Part shown: one piece after another, positions 24,299 to 36,299 of the stretch
How positions within the stretch are numbered: the first letter of the stretch is position 1
Layout: every line of letters starts with the position of its first letter
Source of the DNA: Lepidurus packardi
Taxonomy: Eukaryota > Arthropoda > Branchiopoda > Notostraca > Triopsidae
Direction of reading: 5' to 3'
Assembly: GCA_023053545.1 (NCBI GenBank)
Contig: JAKZAN010000004.1
Span: forward strand, 2,914,001 to 2,978,000
Length of the DNA stretch: 64,000 nt
Made by a program: the position numbers and the translations under genes
The notes under the pieces: model-generated
The model's database searches: none
Told to the model about the DNA's origin: nothing
What the model saw: only the letters and a program-made list of their open reading frames with translations

Positions 24299-26573
24299 CG
24301 TGTTCAAAAAAGGTGTGGCGTTGACATGCTCTGGACTTCCCATATAAGACCTTTTCTTTATTATTTTTTTACTCTGAAAACTTTCGCTTTTTTTCCTAGT
24401 AGTTGTAGTAGTTTCGTTACGATGAAGAAGTACTCCCAATTAGGGAGTCATTACCTTAAAAACAATTACGTTTTGGTTGATTGAAAGATTTTTGCTCGTT
24501 ACTTCTAAATCAGTGCCTAAGCCCGTAGCCTTCGTTGAGCATTTTTTTATTTAAAAGAAACGGAAGTTAAAGAACTTCTCCGTGAGTAATAACGCTGCCT
24601 TGAAGAAGGTTTCGTTCGTTTTGAGCGGGAAAAATATCTTAGTACATTTGAGTAAGGCCATCTGGTGTTGATGCGGTCTACTACTGGTAAAAGATTCCAG
24701 ATATCGCGACTTTTTGTTGGCTACTTTCTCACACTGCTTGCGAAAAAACAAACTTTTTATAGGCCAAACAACAGTTAAAAACAAAAGAAGTGGCTGTGTT
24801 TCAAATTTCTTGCTTTTCTCGTAGTGCAAGGTGTGTCACTTTTTTTTATGAAACTCCTAGATTCTGGGGTAAAAAATAAAAGCTGGCATTGACCAATAGC
24901 ACGGAGCAAGCTTACCGTCACACGAAATGTTTCTTGTGAAAAACAAGTGTTTTATGCTTTAAAGTCCGTGACACGTCCTATTACCTATTTGTTATTAAAG
25001 AAATTTCAATTCATCTGAACCTAAAACGTGCATCTAAAGTAGTAAGTAACAAAAAAAAATGCTCGGTTTTCTTGGAAATTGTTACTTATGCGTCGACATA
25101 GTTCGTAACATTTTAAGGAATTAATTTTTGTAATTCAAGTCCGTTAACAAAACTTTCAGTGGATTTCTAGCTGAACTGCATCTGGGCCATCTGACGAGTA
25201 TTGTGGCGTCTTATAGTTTCGTCTTTTCGATTTTGAATATTAGCCAAATTGGTCCAAAGGAAGCCCGAGAAGCAGATAGCGACATCTATTGAAGCAGCAG
25301 ATGGTTATGCGATGCCACTTCGTGGGACGTACGACACAAGGACTACGAACCCCAAGTCGGGGTTCGTAATTTGTGACGTAATTTTTTAGTCGTCGTATTC
25401 TTTGTTCGGTACGAAAACTACGGCGCCATCCAAAACACCAGGGTTAGATAAAAGATGTCGTCAAGCCTTGCAGGGGCACCAAAGAAAACTATTGCGCGAT
25501 TCGAGAAGTATGAGAGAAAGTACGCAAACGTTAGACTCGTAGTATAGCTGTAATGTGTAATAGCTATAATAGTATAGTAATAATAGCTATAATAGTATCA
25601 TTGTAATTAGCTTTGCCTATTTTGTAGATATGCAATGGAACCCGCTTAACACGAAATTTGAACTTAAGTAAAGGATATTTATAAGGCTCTAAAACCCCTT
25701 CCCATTGACAGGGGAAGACGGTTGGTAAGAAGATTGAAGTATTTTGTCATTTAAACCCTACACGCGACATGTTTTCATATTAAGCTATTTTTGTTAAGTG
25801 TTAAAAGATAACAAATCTATGAAATTACATATTATTTTGGTGGGACCAGAATATAATTTTGTGCTAACCGATTTTTGTGTTAAGCGCTTTCCAATGTATC
25901 TTCGATTATTCCTATTCTGGATTATTGCTTTTAAGTCACTGTAAGGTGGCATTGCTGCATCTAAGGGACATTCTTTGGTATCCTATCTTTTACTGTTCGT
26001 CTTATACCATTACAAGCTTGAGTTGTTTGTTTTGACTCCGGCAGGCTTGGCATGAGTTTCCCAACGTTACGCAAAGAGGCTAATTGACGCCTTTTCGGAG
26101 GAAATTTCCCCCCAGGATGTATTGCCACCTCCTGGTAAAGAAAGCAAATATGAAGCATAGAATTTGCAGGAGTTGGATTAGGGTGCGTTTATTGACGCCT
26201 TTTCGGATCTACATCCACAAGTTGTCTGCTTTGGGCATTTAGGTGCTCCTTTGATGCCTTGTCGGAGCGAATCTCCTAACCTAACCTAATCCCTGGATAA
26301 AGAAAAAAATAACATGCCGTAACTGGGAACTACAATAAATAGAAGAAACGTCAACATGACGTTAACTTCGTGAACATTAATGTCAGTTAAATTCAATATT
26401 CATTAGTTCACATTCCCAGACAGACAGCTCTCTTTATACCCACAGCACGCCACAGAACGGTTAGCGGTCAGATGGGTAAGCTTTTGGCAGGTTCGATCTT
26501 CTCAAAAGGCGTCATATAGTAGCTTCTAGCATCACGCTAGGAATGTCATTAGTTCGAAAGGGATGCTGATGTT
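24299..26573. other. Intergenic region between moesin and carboxypeptidase genes
   Basis: About 2.3 kb of AT-rich DNA with no supportable ORF. A weak direct repeat (CGCCTTTTCGGA) occurs near 26088 and 26199. The moesin 3' UTR lies at its start. Confidence 0.4.
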
Positions 26574-29500
26574 ATGTCTGTTTCAGCGCCCGGTATGTCT
26601 TTTTTTTCTCAAACGACCCAGCTTTTGAGCAACGATGCTGCCAATGGCGTAAAGTTATGTGAACCCAGACAACTCTATTCCATGCAAAAGGAACTTGGAC
26701 CTCAACAAGCTCCTCGTTGGCCTGCCGAATGCCAGGTAAAATATTCGTTCCTTTCTCTCTTTTAACAATTTTGGAACGTTGATCACGTTCGGAAACTATA
26801 CCTTATGTTGTGCTCTTTGACTTCCACGCTGATCTTATTTAAAATTAATTATGTAACCATTGTCCAGTGGGAAGCAAAATATAATGCGGAATTGGTGAAA
26901 CGCGAAGTGAATGCTGATTGAATGTCAGGGTTGGATTTAGTTACGCTTGGGGTATACAAAGGAGGCAATTGTACAGGAAAAAGGAAAGGCAGTCAGAGTT
27001 AGTAGAGAGAAGCAAGCAAAGGTCAAAAGTCCTCTCCACGACGTTAACGAATTGTTACAATAATCTCATCTAAACAATTCAATTGTTCTCAAAAAGAAAT
27101 GTGTATTTATTAAAAACCTTATTATTATTTGACACGTCAGGTCGCTATTCCAGTAAACCGTTTATTAAACTGTGTTCCACTTACTCGGGAACCATATTAT
27201 AAACCAACTGGTTTGGAACCAGAACCGGAGCCATGGGGAGAGCAAATATTCCAAGCAGGCGGTGAAATGGTTTATCAGTACGAAATCGATTTCGGTGCTC
27301 CTTACGTAAGTTCTGTCACCGTTAAAAAAAAAGTTCTATCGGTTTCTGTTTTAGTTTTCACGGTCTGTAATTGGAGGTAGTCCGGTTATAAATCAGTCTG
27401 ACGCTCCAGCTAAAGAAATGGGTAGCACTTTGATGTTTGAGTCAAGATTCGAAAGCGGGAATTTGTTAAAAGCTCTTAAAGTCACCGACACCTTTTACGA
27501 GTTATATCTGCGACCCGATTTATACACAGCCCGGCACATGCAATGGTATTATTTCCGAGTTCAGAACACGAAAGCTGGCGTGACTTACAGGTTGGATACA
27601 TTTAACACTGTCCAGTCTGTTTTTTTTCCTGACCAATTTGTGCTCCGTAGGTTTTCCATCGTTAATCTTAGCAAAGGTGACAGCCTTTACTGTGAAGGAC
27701 TCAAACCTTTACTTTACTCCGAAAAAGACGCTGAAACGAACAATATTGGCTGGAGACGCTGTGGACATGAGGTTGTTTACTTCAAAAACGATACGTTGAG
27801 AGAAGGTGTGCCTTCCTATACTCTCAGTTTCAACCTCGAATTCCCCCACGACAATGATAATGTCTACCTAGCCTACTGTTATCCTTACACTTACACAGAT
27901 TTGCAAGATTACTTACTTCAGTTGCAGGTAGAATCAATTAATCGTTCGAAATTACTGAATTTGATAAAATTGTATAATAATTTCCTAATATTTGTTGTAG
28001 AATGATCCAGTGGTGGCTCGGTTCTGCAAAATTAGAATGTTGTGTCGTTCCTTGGCTGGGAATAGCGTCCACGTGTTAACTATCACAGCTCCTGCCGAGG
28101 AAGACGCAGTAATTATAAGCTTTTCTTTCTTTCCTAAGTTCCTAAAGAAAACTTGCGTAGGACGAACAGAAAAAGCCTGCAATTATCTTGTCTGCACGCG
28201 TTCACCCCGGGGAAACTCCGTCGTCATGGATGATGAAAGGAGTTGTGGATTTCCTGACGGGCTCGTCTCCCGTTGCTGAGGTAATTTTGTTTGAAAACGC
28301 GACGTTTTTATCCTTTTTTGGTGTGTTTATTTTTCGCCGTTTTGGCTGTAGACTCTTCGCCAACACTTTTTGATTAAAGTCATTCCCATGTTGAACCCAG
28401 ACGGTGTGATTGTGGGTAACACACGATGTTCTTTAGCGGCCAAAGATTTAAATCGACAATATAAAGCTGTGAGTCGTGAATGCTATCCGTCAGTTTGGCA
28501 TGTTAAAATGCTGGTTAGGAGGTAAATCATGTCTAAAATGCATACCAATGGCATTCATACTGAACGTTTTTGGTTCTTTTTCTTCTGTCAGGTTGTTGGA
28601 GGAGAGAGATGTAGTCATGTATTGCGATTTTCATTCGCATTCGCGAAAGCACAATATTTTCTTGTATGGCTGTGAAAATTCCGATCAGCCTCAATTGGAT
28701 CTCATTGAACAAGTGTTTCCTTTACTTTTGCAGAAATCGGCGCCTGATAAAGTATTATGCTTCAAATATAACACTTATTCGTACTTTAAAAAGACACTTA
28801 TTCAACTTTAACTCTAACACTAGCTTTTTTACGACCAGATAGTATTTTAGTAAAAAAAACAACAAAAAACATAATATAACTTTTCTTCAATAGACAAGTA
28901 AAAATAGGTATGGTTTATTAGGCTTCCATTAAAAATAAGTTTTAATTTATCTTTATTTTAATAAAAGCAAAGAAACATATTTCGCAAAAATTAAATTTTT
29001 TTTTCTCCTTAGTTTGAATTTGCGAGTTGTAAATTCAGCATTCAGAAGCCAAAAGAAGGAACTGGGCGTGTCGTGATGCGAAGTTTGGGCATTTTGCACA
29101 GTTACACGTTGGAAGCTTCGATTTGCGGATCCACAGTGGGACAACGCAAGAACGTACATTTCACTTCTACAGATTACGAAAACATGGGCAAAGCGTTTTG
29201 CGAAACTTTATTGACCTGTTTCCATACCGATCCTAGCAAAGTACGATATATCTTCCTTTTTTTCTTTACCTTGAACCAAAAACTTGACCTAGTTAATTTA
29301 AATTATACTATTAATAATTCAAACAATTTTATTGTCCGTTTGCGTGCTAACCTTGTTGGATCTTCGTGGTAATGTTTGCGTTTTCCAGGGAAATTGTAAC
29401 GAGTTTTAATATTTCTCTTTTTTAAAATGTTTATTAGATTCCGATACAAAGGAGCGCTGGATCAACCGCATCGTACAGAAACTCGCTCGCTCGGGATCTA

Positions 29501-31387
29501 CTGCTGAGGAGCCAATTTGCGTGTCTGTGTCGGAATATTCCAGGTAAGTTTTTTTTTTCTTTGAATAAGTCTAATAGTAGTGTTGAAGAATCCTGTGATG
29601 CGCGAAGTAAAAGGTCTGAAGCTTGACAGTACCCTCGTGTGAGCTCTTGCTACGGTTCGAAGCGACCTATGCAATTAAACGGCACTTTTGTAGCTTAAGA
29701 AAGTGACGTTTTCCTGCATAGGACATTTTATTCAGTAACTCGTTCATTGTGATTTTTTAAAAAAGTTTTTACTCAAGTTTTGTCAAAACTTTTGTACAAA
29801 CGAGTTTAAAGAATTCGTTAGAACCTAAACATGGTCCCGATGGCTACGTTAAGCACATGCTATCAAGATTGTACTGAGGATTAATTGATTTATTTTTTAT
29901 TTCATAAAGTTGATGTTTTCTGATTCTGGAAATTGATTTTTTAGTGCGAATTTGTCACATTTTCTTGGATTCTTTTTAGTGACGAGGGCGAAGATGGCGA
30001 GAAAAAGCCTCGGAAACATCGCTCGAGGCGTCTAGCCTCGCTTTCTGCTATGGCAACCAAACCTTTTCGCTCTAAAGTATGAAAAGTTAGTTTCGTTGAA
30101 TTCACTTTTTATAATTTCGCATTTTTATCGGTTATAGGCGGTGCCTGGGTTAGCTAGTTTGAGTGTCCAGATGAATCGGCTAAACAGGCCCGAGTCGAGA
30201 TCGCCCTCTCGTTCTTGTTCGCCATCGCCTTCACCTGGAGCATCCCCACGTGGTCCTTCTCCGCGTTTCCTGTCGCCTCATATTGACCGAAGTAGCGTTC
30301 CGAGCACGAGCCAGAGTTTCCGGAGAAAACTCGGACGCTGCACTTCCAAGGCAAAGTTGATAAGGAGTTTCACTGTACCTATTATACTAACAGGTACTTT
30401 TTCTGATTGATTTCTTATTTAGTAGTTTAGTCTGAATTCTATAGAATTATGAATTGAATTAAAGTAATTAAAGAAAAAGAAAATTAAAAGGTGAAATGAA
30501 AAACGAAAAAAATGAAATTAAAGTAATTTTTATTGATTTTTTATGTAATAGGGTTGTAATGTTTGTACTTAAGTTATTGCAAACTAGGTGAGAAGGTCTG
30601 GGAAGAAGAGGACACGGATCCGGCCACGATTCCGCCGTCGCCTGTGTTGAAGGAAAGCAAAGAACGGCCAAAAGTGTTTAAAGACTTTGGATTAACAGTA
30701 GTTGGCGGTTCAGTGACGTCACAGGTAATTTTTTAGTAATTCTTTTGCGATCTTCCTTTCCTTTCTTTTTTTACTAAGATTGGTTGTTGTGTAGGTTCCA
30801 AAGTACCCAGCGCAGAATGTTTCCAGACAAAAGACATGGCAATCGACTGGGAATGCAAGAAAGGTATTCCAGAAGAAATTGCTACCCGTGAAGTTGACCA
30901 CAGTTTGTTCAAGTAGTCGTGAAGAGAAGTATGCTTTGTTATTTTTGAGAATATGCAAGTAATTTGATTGAATAGGGTTGAATTTGGGTCGTTAGCTGTT
31001 TCGGGAATGCGTACAGGACAAGGAGAATTGGGTAAAGTTGAGGGGAGAAAAGTAGGCGTGTCTAAACTAAGAGCAAATGGGCAAGCTCAAGATTATGAAT
31101 CGCCCACTACTGGATTCTCGAAAAGCAAAATTCTTACAGCGTGTCTAGCTACCTCTAGAATGCAGCAGCATACTAAGACCAACAGCGAGGGATTGCCTCG
31201 TTTATCATTAGTCAAAGCTAAGAAAGGATTGCAGGGATCGGGTCGTTTATTAGTTAATACGCTGGTTGCGAACAGGTGTGAGGAGCAGGTTGAACCCATC
31301 ACTCTTCCAGTAGAGACCAAGAAGAAGAAAAAGAAACGAAAACAGGCGATCAAGAAAACAAATTCGCATGTGGTGACAATGGAATAA
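26574..31387 (+). CDS. Cytosolic carboxypeptidase, CCP2/CCP3 (AGBL2/3) type
   Basis: Sixteen exons are inferred: 26574/26595-26735, 27141-27305, 27355-27590, 27651-27927, 28001-28108, 28161-28280, 28352-28521, 28592-28751, 29013-29240, 29389-29395, 29438-29543, 29980-30076, 30138-30393, 30588-30724, 30795-30928, 30976-31387; about 917 aa. The N-terminal CCP domain includes [18 protein letters not shown] and [12 protein letters not shown]. The M14D carboxypeptidase domain has zinc ligands in HPGE (His324, Glu327), substrate residues in [11 protein letters not shown] and DLNRQY, His420 in CDFHSHS, and catalytic Glu493 in YTLEASICG. The family removes glutamates from tubulin tails, including polyglutamate side chains. 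The C-terminal ~400 residues are low-complexity Ser/Pro/Lys-rich. The start is either ATG 26574 or ATG 26595; TCTGTTTCAG just before 26586 looks like an acceptor, favouring the second. The 7-base exon at 29389 is inference. Confidence 0.93.
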
Positions 31388-32163
31388 AACAATTAATTCA
31401 GAAATCATTGTTCCAAAAACGTGTCACCCAATAACTCTCCAAGCGAAGCTCGGAGTTTAGCAACAAAAATAAGAAATATCATTTGTGAAACATGTCCGTC
31501 CGCTATAAGTTGCTAATGGTCTTGAAGATCATTACAGGTGTTGTGACCGTAATAAACGAAATTGATTCGCCTTTTAAAAAGTATTGGCTTCATGTCTCGC
31601 AATACTAGAATCCATGGTTCTACGCATAAATATAGTTTCAGCTATATTCAGCTAGGTGTTAGACTAGATTTGTTCCGTTTCAAAGTAGGAAGCTATGAAG
31701 CTAATATAGCTTGATAATTGGGTGATAAATAAACAAGAATGACTGACTTTAAAAAAATATTGCCCCCTGGTATTTAATAATTCTCAACACTTTAATGATT
31801 TATAAATTATATTATAATTATAACTGCTCCTTTTAATCTGATTATTAGTCTAACTTTGTAATTGGATTCAAATTAAAAGCTCTACGGTAAAGGTTACAAA
31901 TCTTCAAACGGATTTTGCAGACTTCAAAGCTTCAAGCGAGGTGGCTAAAAGGGTACAAGTAGGCTTTCGTCTTTAGTAAACAATTAGATCTCGTTGCTTG
32001 TTAACGGAGTAGTTCCTTTCGTGTTTTTAAACTAGTGATTAACTTTTCTTAGCGAACGTATTGTCTGTCCCATGACCCTCGCATGTTTTCAACCATTCAT
32101 CGCATGTTATTTGCCAGTCAAACGACATTTTACGAGCGCAGTATAAGTTTACGATTCGCAATA
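31388..32163. other. Intergenic interval before the AP endonuclease gene
   Basis: About 0.8 kb, AT-rich, containing the carboxypeptidase 3' UTR and the AP endonuclease promoter region. AATAAA-like motifs occur near 31730. Nothing else is recognised. Confidence 0.4.
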
Positions 32164-33693
32164 ATGGTATGTTATGTTCTGGGTTGAGCTTTATAAGAGC
32201 CTACACTTATGTTATATAGCCTCGTCGAGATCAAGAGACGACGAAAAGAATGCGAATGCTGGACGAATCCTATAATGTTAATGAGAATGACAATGAACTG
32301 GTGCCAAATGGAGAACAGAGAAGTAGAGCTAAAGTTCTAAAGCCCTTTGCTAATACAAGTACGTCGGATTTTGACAGTCAAGATTTCAGCAACCAGAAAA
32401 CGAACTCGTATGGCCAAGCCTGGAACTTAAAAATCGCTTCATGGAATGTTGCAGGACTTCGAGCTTGGATGAAAGTAATATACTTTGTAACTTATTCGTC
32501 ATAATAACTATAGTTATTTTTGCAGAAGGGTGGATTAGAATATCTTGAACATGAGAAACCTGATATCTTGTGTTTTCAAGAAACAAAATGTTTAGAAGCT
32601 GATTTACCTTGTATGAAAGACCTTGGCTATGTTTTTAGGTCGTATTATTGTATAAGTAAGAATTCTGGCTTCAGAAGCTTAACCTAATAGTCTAAAATTA
32701 TGTAATATACGTTCTGTATAGAAGGGGGACATGCTGGTGTAGCTATATTAGCTAAGAAACATCCCATTAGTTTCGTAAAGGGCTTAGAAAAAGAGACTGC
32801 TGGTAAAGAAGACGAATTCGGTGGTCGCATAATTACGGCTGAATTCGAAGAGTTCTACCTCGTAAACACATGTAAATGATCACTTATATATTCCTTATAC
32901 CTTCCATGCTTACAAGTACGTCCCATGCTTTCATGTCAAAAACTTAAAATCGTAGACGTACCCATGTCTGGTCGCAAACAGGTTGGTTTGCCAAAGCGAA
33001 TTGTCTGGGACAGTATCTTACGTGAACATGTGAAATCCTTAGACGCCATTAAACCTGTGATCCTTTGTGGCGATTTGAACGTTGCTCATTTAGAAATAGG
33101 TTCGTATCCGTATTAATTTCATAGATGCAGTACGATTCTTATGGCAACTTGTTATATAAAACCTTTAGTATGAGAATTTTGACTTCTGAAGTCAGTTCAA
33201 TTCTCTTTAGTTCTGAATCACCAATTCGGCTCAGTTTTAAGCTATGAACTTAATTCATTTAAATGCCCGAAGAGTTCTACCATTTTAAATTTAATTTAGA
33301 TTTTTGTCGTTCTCAGTTTCGTTTTCTTCTTAGATATATTTAATCCTATTACCCATCGAAGAAGCCCTGGTTTTACACAAGAGGAGCGAGATAGTTTTAA
33401 GGAACTTTTGCAGCAATGTGATCTGATTGATACGTTTCGCCATTTTTATCCGGATCAAATAGAAGCTTACACATTCTGGTCGTATCGCAGTTTAGCTAGA
33501 GCACGCAACGCGGGATGGTAAAAGTCGTTTATTGGCATGAAATTTAAAACTGTCGAGTATATTACGTTACAATAGGCGCTTAGATTACTTCGCAGTTTCG
33601 AAGCGGTTTTTGCCTCACGTTTGTGATAGCGTCATACGAAGTCAAGTGTACGGAAGTGATCATTGCCCTTTGGTCTGTTTCTTATGCTTGTAA
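32164..33693 (+). CDS. APEX1: AP endonuclease 1 (APEX1/exonuclease III family)
   Basis: Seven exons: 32164-32166, 32220-32474, 32526-32655, 32722-32871, 32956-33099, 33334-33517, 33576-33693; 327 aa (human APE1 318). Exon 1 is only the ATG, joined in phase 0 to PRRDQETTKRMR, a basic start like that of APE1; if that exon is not used, translation could begin at 32250. Catalytic residues are in place: Asn77 (SWNVAGLRAW), Glu105 (CFQETK), Tyr180 (TYVP, its codon split by an intron), Asp219 and Asn221 (CGDLNVAH), Asp292 (RLDYF), Asp317 and His318 (GSDHCP). It cuts the backbone 5' of abasic sites in base excision repair in the nucleus. The ~60-residue N-terminal extension is poorly conserved, as usual. 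Convergent with the transporter gene downstream. Confidence 0.95.
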
Positions 33694-33708
33694 GCTCCAA
33701 TTAAAGGT

Positions 33709-36268
33709 TTACACCGCCCGCTCTTCAGGTTTGTCGGCAGTAAATGCTAGATTGCTGTTTACTGGCTCGGGTGAATTCGAATCCGCCGGAATATCTTCTT
33801 TTGGTGAACTGGGTTCTTCATTTATGCTCCAGCTTTGCCTTTCGCCAGACGCAAAAATGGCATAGAACAGCCCTCCGCAGCAGTAAATGCCAGCCGATAT
33901 ATAAAATACAGCATGCCATTCACTGGCCGTCTAAAGAATATAAAAAAACAAGAAAAATACCTTAGTGTGGCTGGATAAAATACAACGCTTCTTATTTTTC
34001 GGTACGAAAAATGAATTTAAGAATGAAACACGAATATCGTACTGAAAAATTGATCTTCCGATACGAAATAAGAAAAGAGATTTAACGATGATTTAATGAA
34101 TGATTTAATGATGTGATTTAATGAATGATTTAATGATGTGATTTAACGATGATTTAATGATTTAACGATGATGATGTGATTTAACGACGATTTGAGTTTT
34201 TAGTGAAAACGAATTTGATAGGCAAGTAGACGTTAGCGAAAATGGTTAGCTCCCGTACCCGTTTTAGAGATTATCACTATTCATTAAAGCTTCAGTTTCT
34301 TCTATCGTGTCTATATCAGGCATTTCTGCCCATTTCTGTCTCTCCCCTGACGCCTTCAGCCCATAAAATATAGCTCCCAGTAAGTACACGAAACCGGTGA
34401 TGAAAAATACTACTCTCCAGGCTTCTTGACCACCACCCTGGGATATACATCAATATATGTAGCAATCACCAAACTTCGAAACCAATCTTTCCAATCCGAA
34501 ACGTCGATATGACAATTAGCTTACCTTATTTTGTACTAAGAAACCAGTAATACTTGGACTGAGTATTCCTGGTAAAGTTGCGAAAGTGTTCGATAAACCC
34601 ATTAGCAGACTCGCGTACTGTGGAGCAATATCCAGATGATTTACACTGCAATTTTTCGAGTAAGTGCGTTAAAGTTTTTATCAATTTTTGAAGGTTTGAC
34701 GCAGATTTACCTGAAACCCGACCATGCCAATCCACCACAACCAACAGCAATAGTTAGGAAAGTGATTGCTGAAGCTAGGTTGTCCGTGTACGCCGTTGCT
34801 AACATGAAAATTGTTTGAATTGCAAAAGCACCACAGGTAAAGGCTTTTCTGACCTGGGAAGAATTCGTTTTATGGTGTTTATTTCTTAATTTGTAAGGTT
34901 AAATTACTGCTGTGGTGCTAAAGCTTAGTTTAGTTCGCATCATGTCTGCACATTGTCCTCCTATTTGCAAGACTATTGCCATTACTAAGTATGGAATCGC
35001 TACCAAAAATCCCGTTTTGTCGAGCTTCAATTGGGAGACATCTAAAATAACATTCGATATAGTATTATTAGGCTTTAAAGATTTCAACTGCTTCGTTGCT
35101 TACCACTTAGGAATGTTGGTAGTTGAGTAAGTAAGGTGTAAAAGCCCCAATTCTCCGCGAAATGGGCAGCTACCACTGCCCATACGGGTAATGACGTTAA
35201 GATCGACTTCCATGGCACTGAACTCTATTTATTGACAAAAGGAAATTGCAGGAATTTGCATAATGCGAGTAAAATTAGGACTCACGTTATGTGTCGAAGT
35301 TTGGCCTAGTGAGCTTACAATGTAGTCGAGCTCTTTTTGCGAGATTGACTTGTCGTGCTGGGGTTTCTCCTTCACAACAATTAGCCATAAAGTACACCAA
35401 ATCAATGCAACGATTCCTGTAAATAGGCTTAAATGAATTAACATTCTTTAGTGAATTGATTACTAATTTTTAAAAACTACAATAGTAAATTCAATTGTTT
35501 TTTATTTTTGGGTTGGGGGTGATGTATTACCAGAAAAGTAAAAGATGGAGGCCCAGCCCCAAGTTTCTGCTAATATACCGCAAACTATCATTGAAACTAC
35601 GGTTCCAGCATAACTTCCCGAAAAGGCAATAGTCACTAGCTTGCTTCTCTCCGACGGAGGGGCCCAATGACTCCACAACTCGTGCATGGCTGGGAATGTT
35701 ACGCCCTATGGGATACAAATCATTACAACAGTACCGTTAATCACAATAGTCAAGTTGCTTAAAAGCATTCAAGTACGAATAGCCAATCTTACCTCGAAAA
35801 GACCTTCTAAGATTCTGACTCCGGTTAGAGGAGCTAAACCCCATGTTGCAATGAGTGGAGTTACTAAAGTTAGCAATGCGGTGGAAAGGATTCCTAGACC
35901 GTACAATTTCGCCGCTCCCATTGTTGGAGCCAGCCATCCACCCGGAAGTTGGGTGACCAAATATCCGTAAAAGAACGACCCCAGTAATAAACCTTGTTCT
36001 TTTGAATTCCAATCAAATTCCCGAACCTATCAATGAAGCATTTAACAAGGAATAGCACTGTAAATTAGTATTTATGGCAATAGGAGAGAAAATGGGAAAA
36101 TTTTGACTTACGTATATCGTGGTGCCGTTTACTTCAACGGACTGATTGGCTGTCATTGCTACAATAGCCATGCTCAGGTTAACCCGCAGGGAATAGACGT
36201 TGAAAAAGCCGAAGAAAGCCAAAGCGGCAACTAGGTATCTTCGCGGAAATCTCTTCTCTCTCCATTTT
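33709..36268 (-). CDS. SLC17 family (sialin/vesicular glutamate-like) anion transporter with two alternative last exons
   Basis: Exons on the minus strand: 36268-36112, 36026-35793, 35705-35531, 35416-35286, 35224-35104, 35041-34908, 34853-34711, 34645-34525, then either 34437-34264 or 33930-33709. The major-facilitator fold shows in [27 protein letters not shown] (TM1), [49 protein letters not shown] (SLC17 signature), [11 protein letters not shown] and [18 protein letters not shown]. The protein is about 465 aa plus an unfound first exon: the first coding exon given starts in phase 2, so the initiator lies upstream of 36268. SLC17 members are H+- or Na+-coupled organic anion carriers of lysosomes, vesicles or plasma membrane; the substrate cannot be told. 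Both last exons follow phase 0 and supply the final transmembrane helix. Confidence 0.92.
34070..34190. repeat. Minisatellite of GATTTAATGAT units between the two alternative last exons
   Basis: About ten imperfect GATTTAAYGA(T)(GAT) units, including two copies of a ~30-bp higher unit (GATTTAATGAATGATTTAAT). It lies between transporter exons 34437-34264 and 33930-33709. Confidence 0.8.
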
Positions 36269-36299
36269 CTGAAATTTAGGTTTGTTTTGGACAAGTTTG

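Noticed and set aside
31093..31392. Minus-strand ORF opposite the carboxypeptidase last exon
   Set aside because: Shadow of a Lys-rich coding exon.
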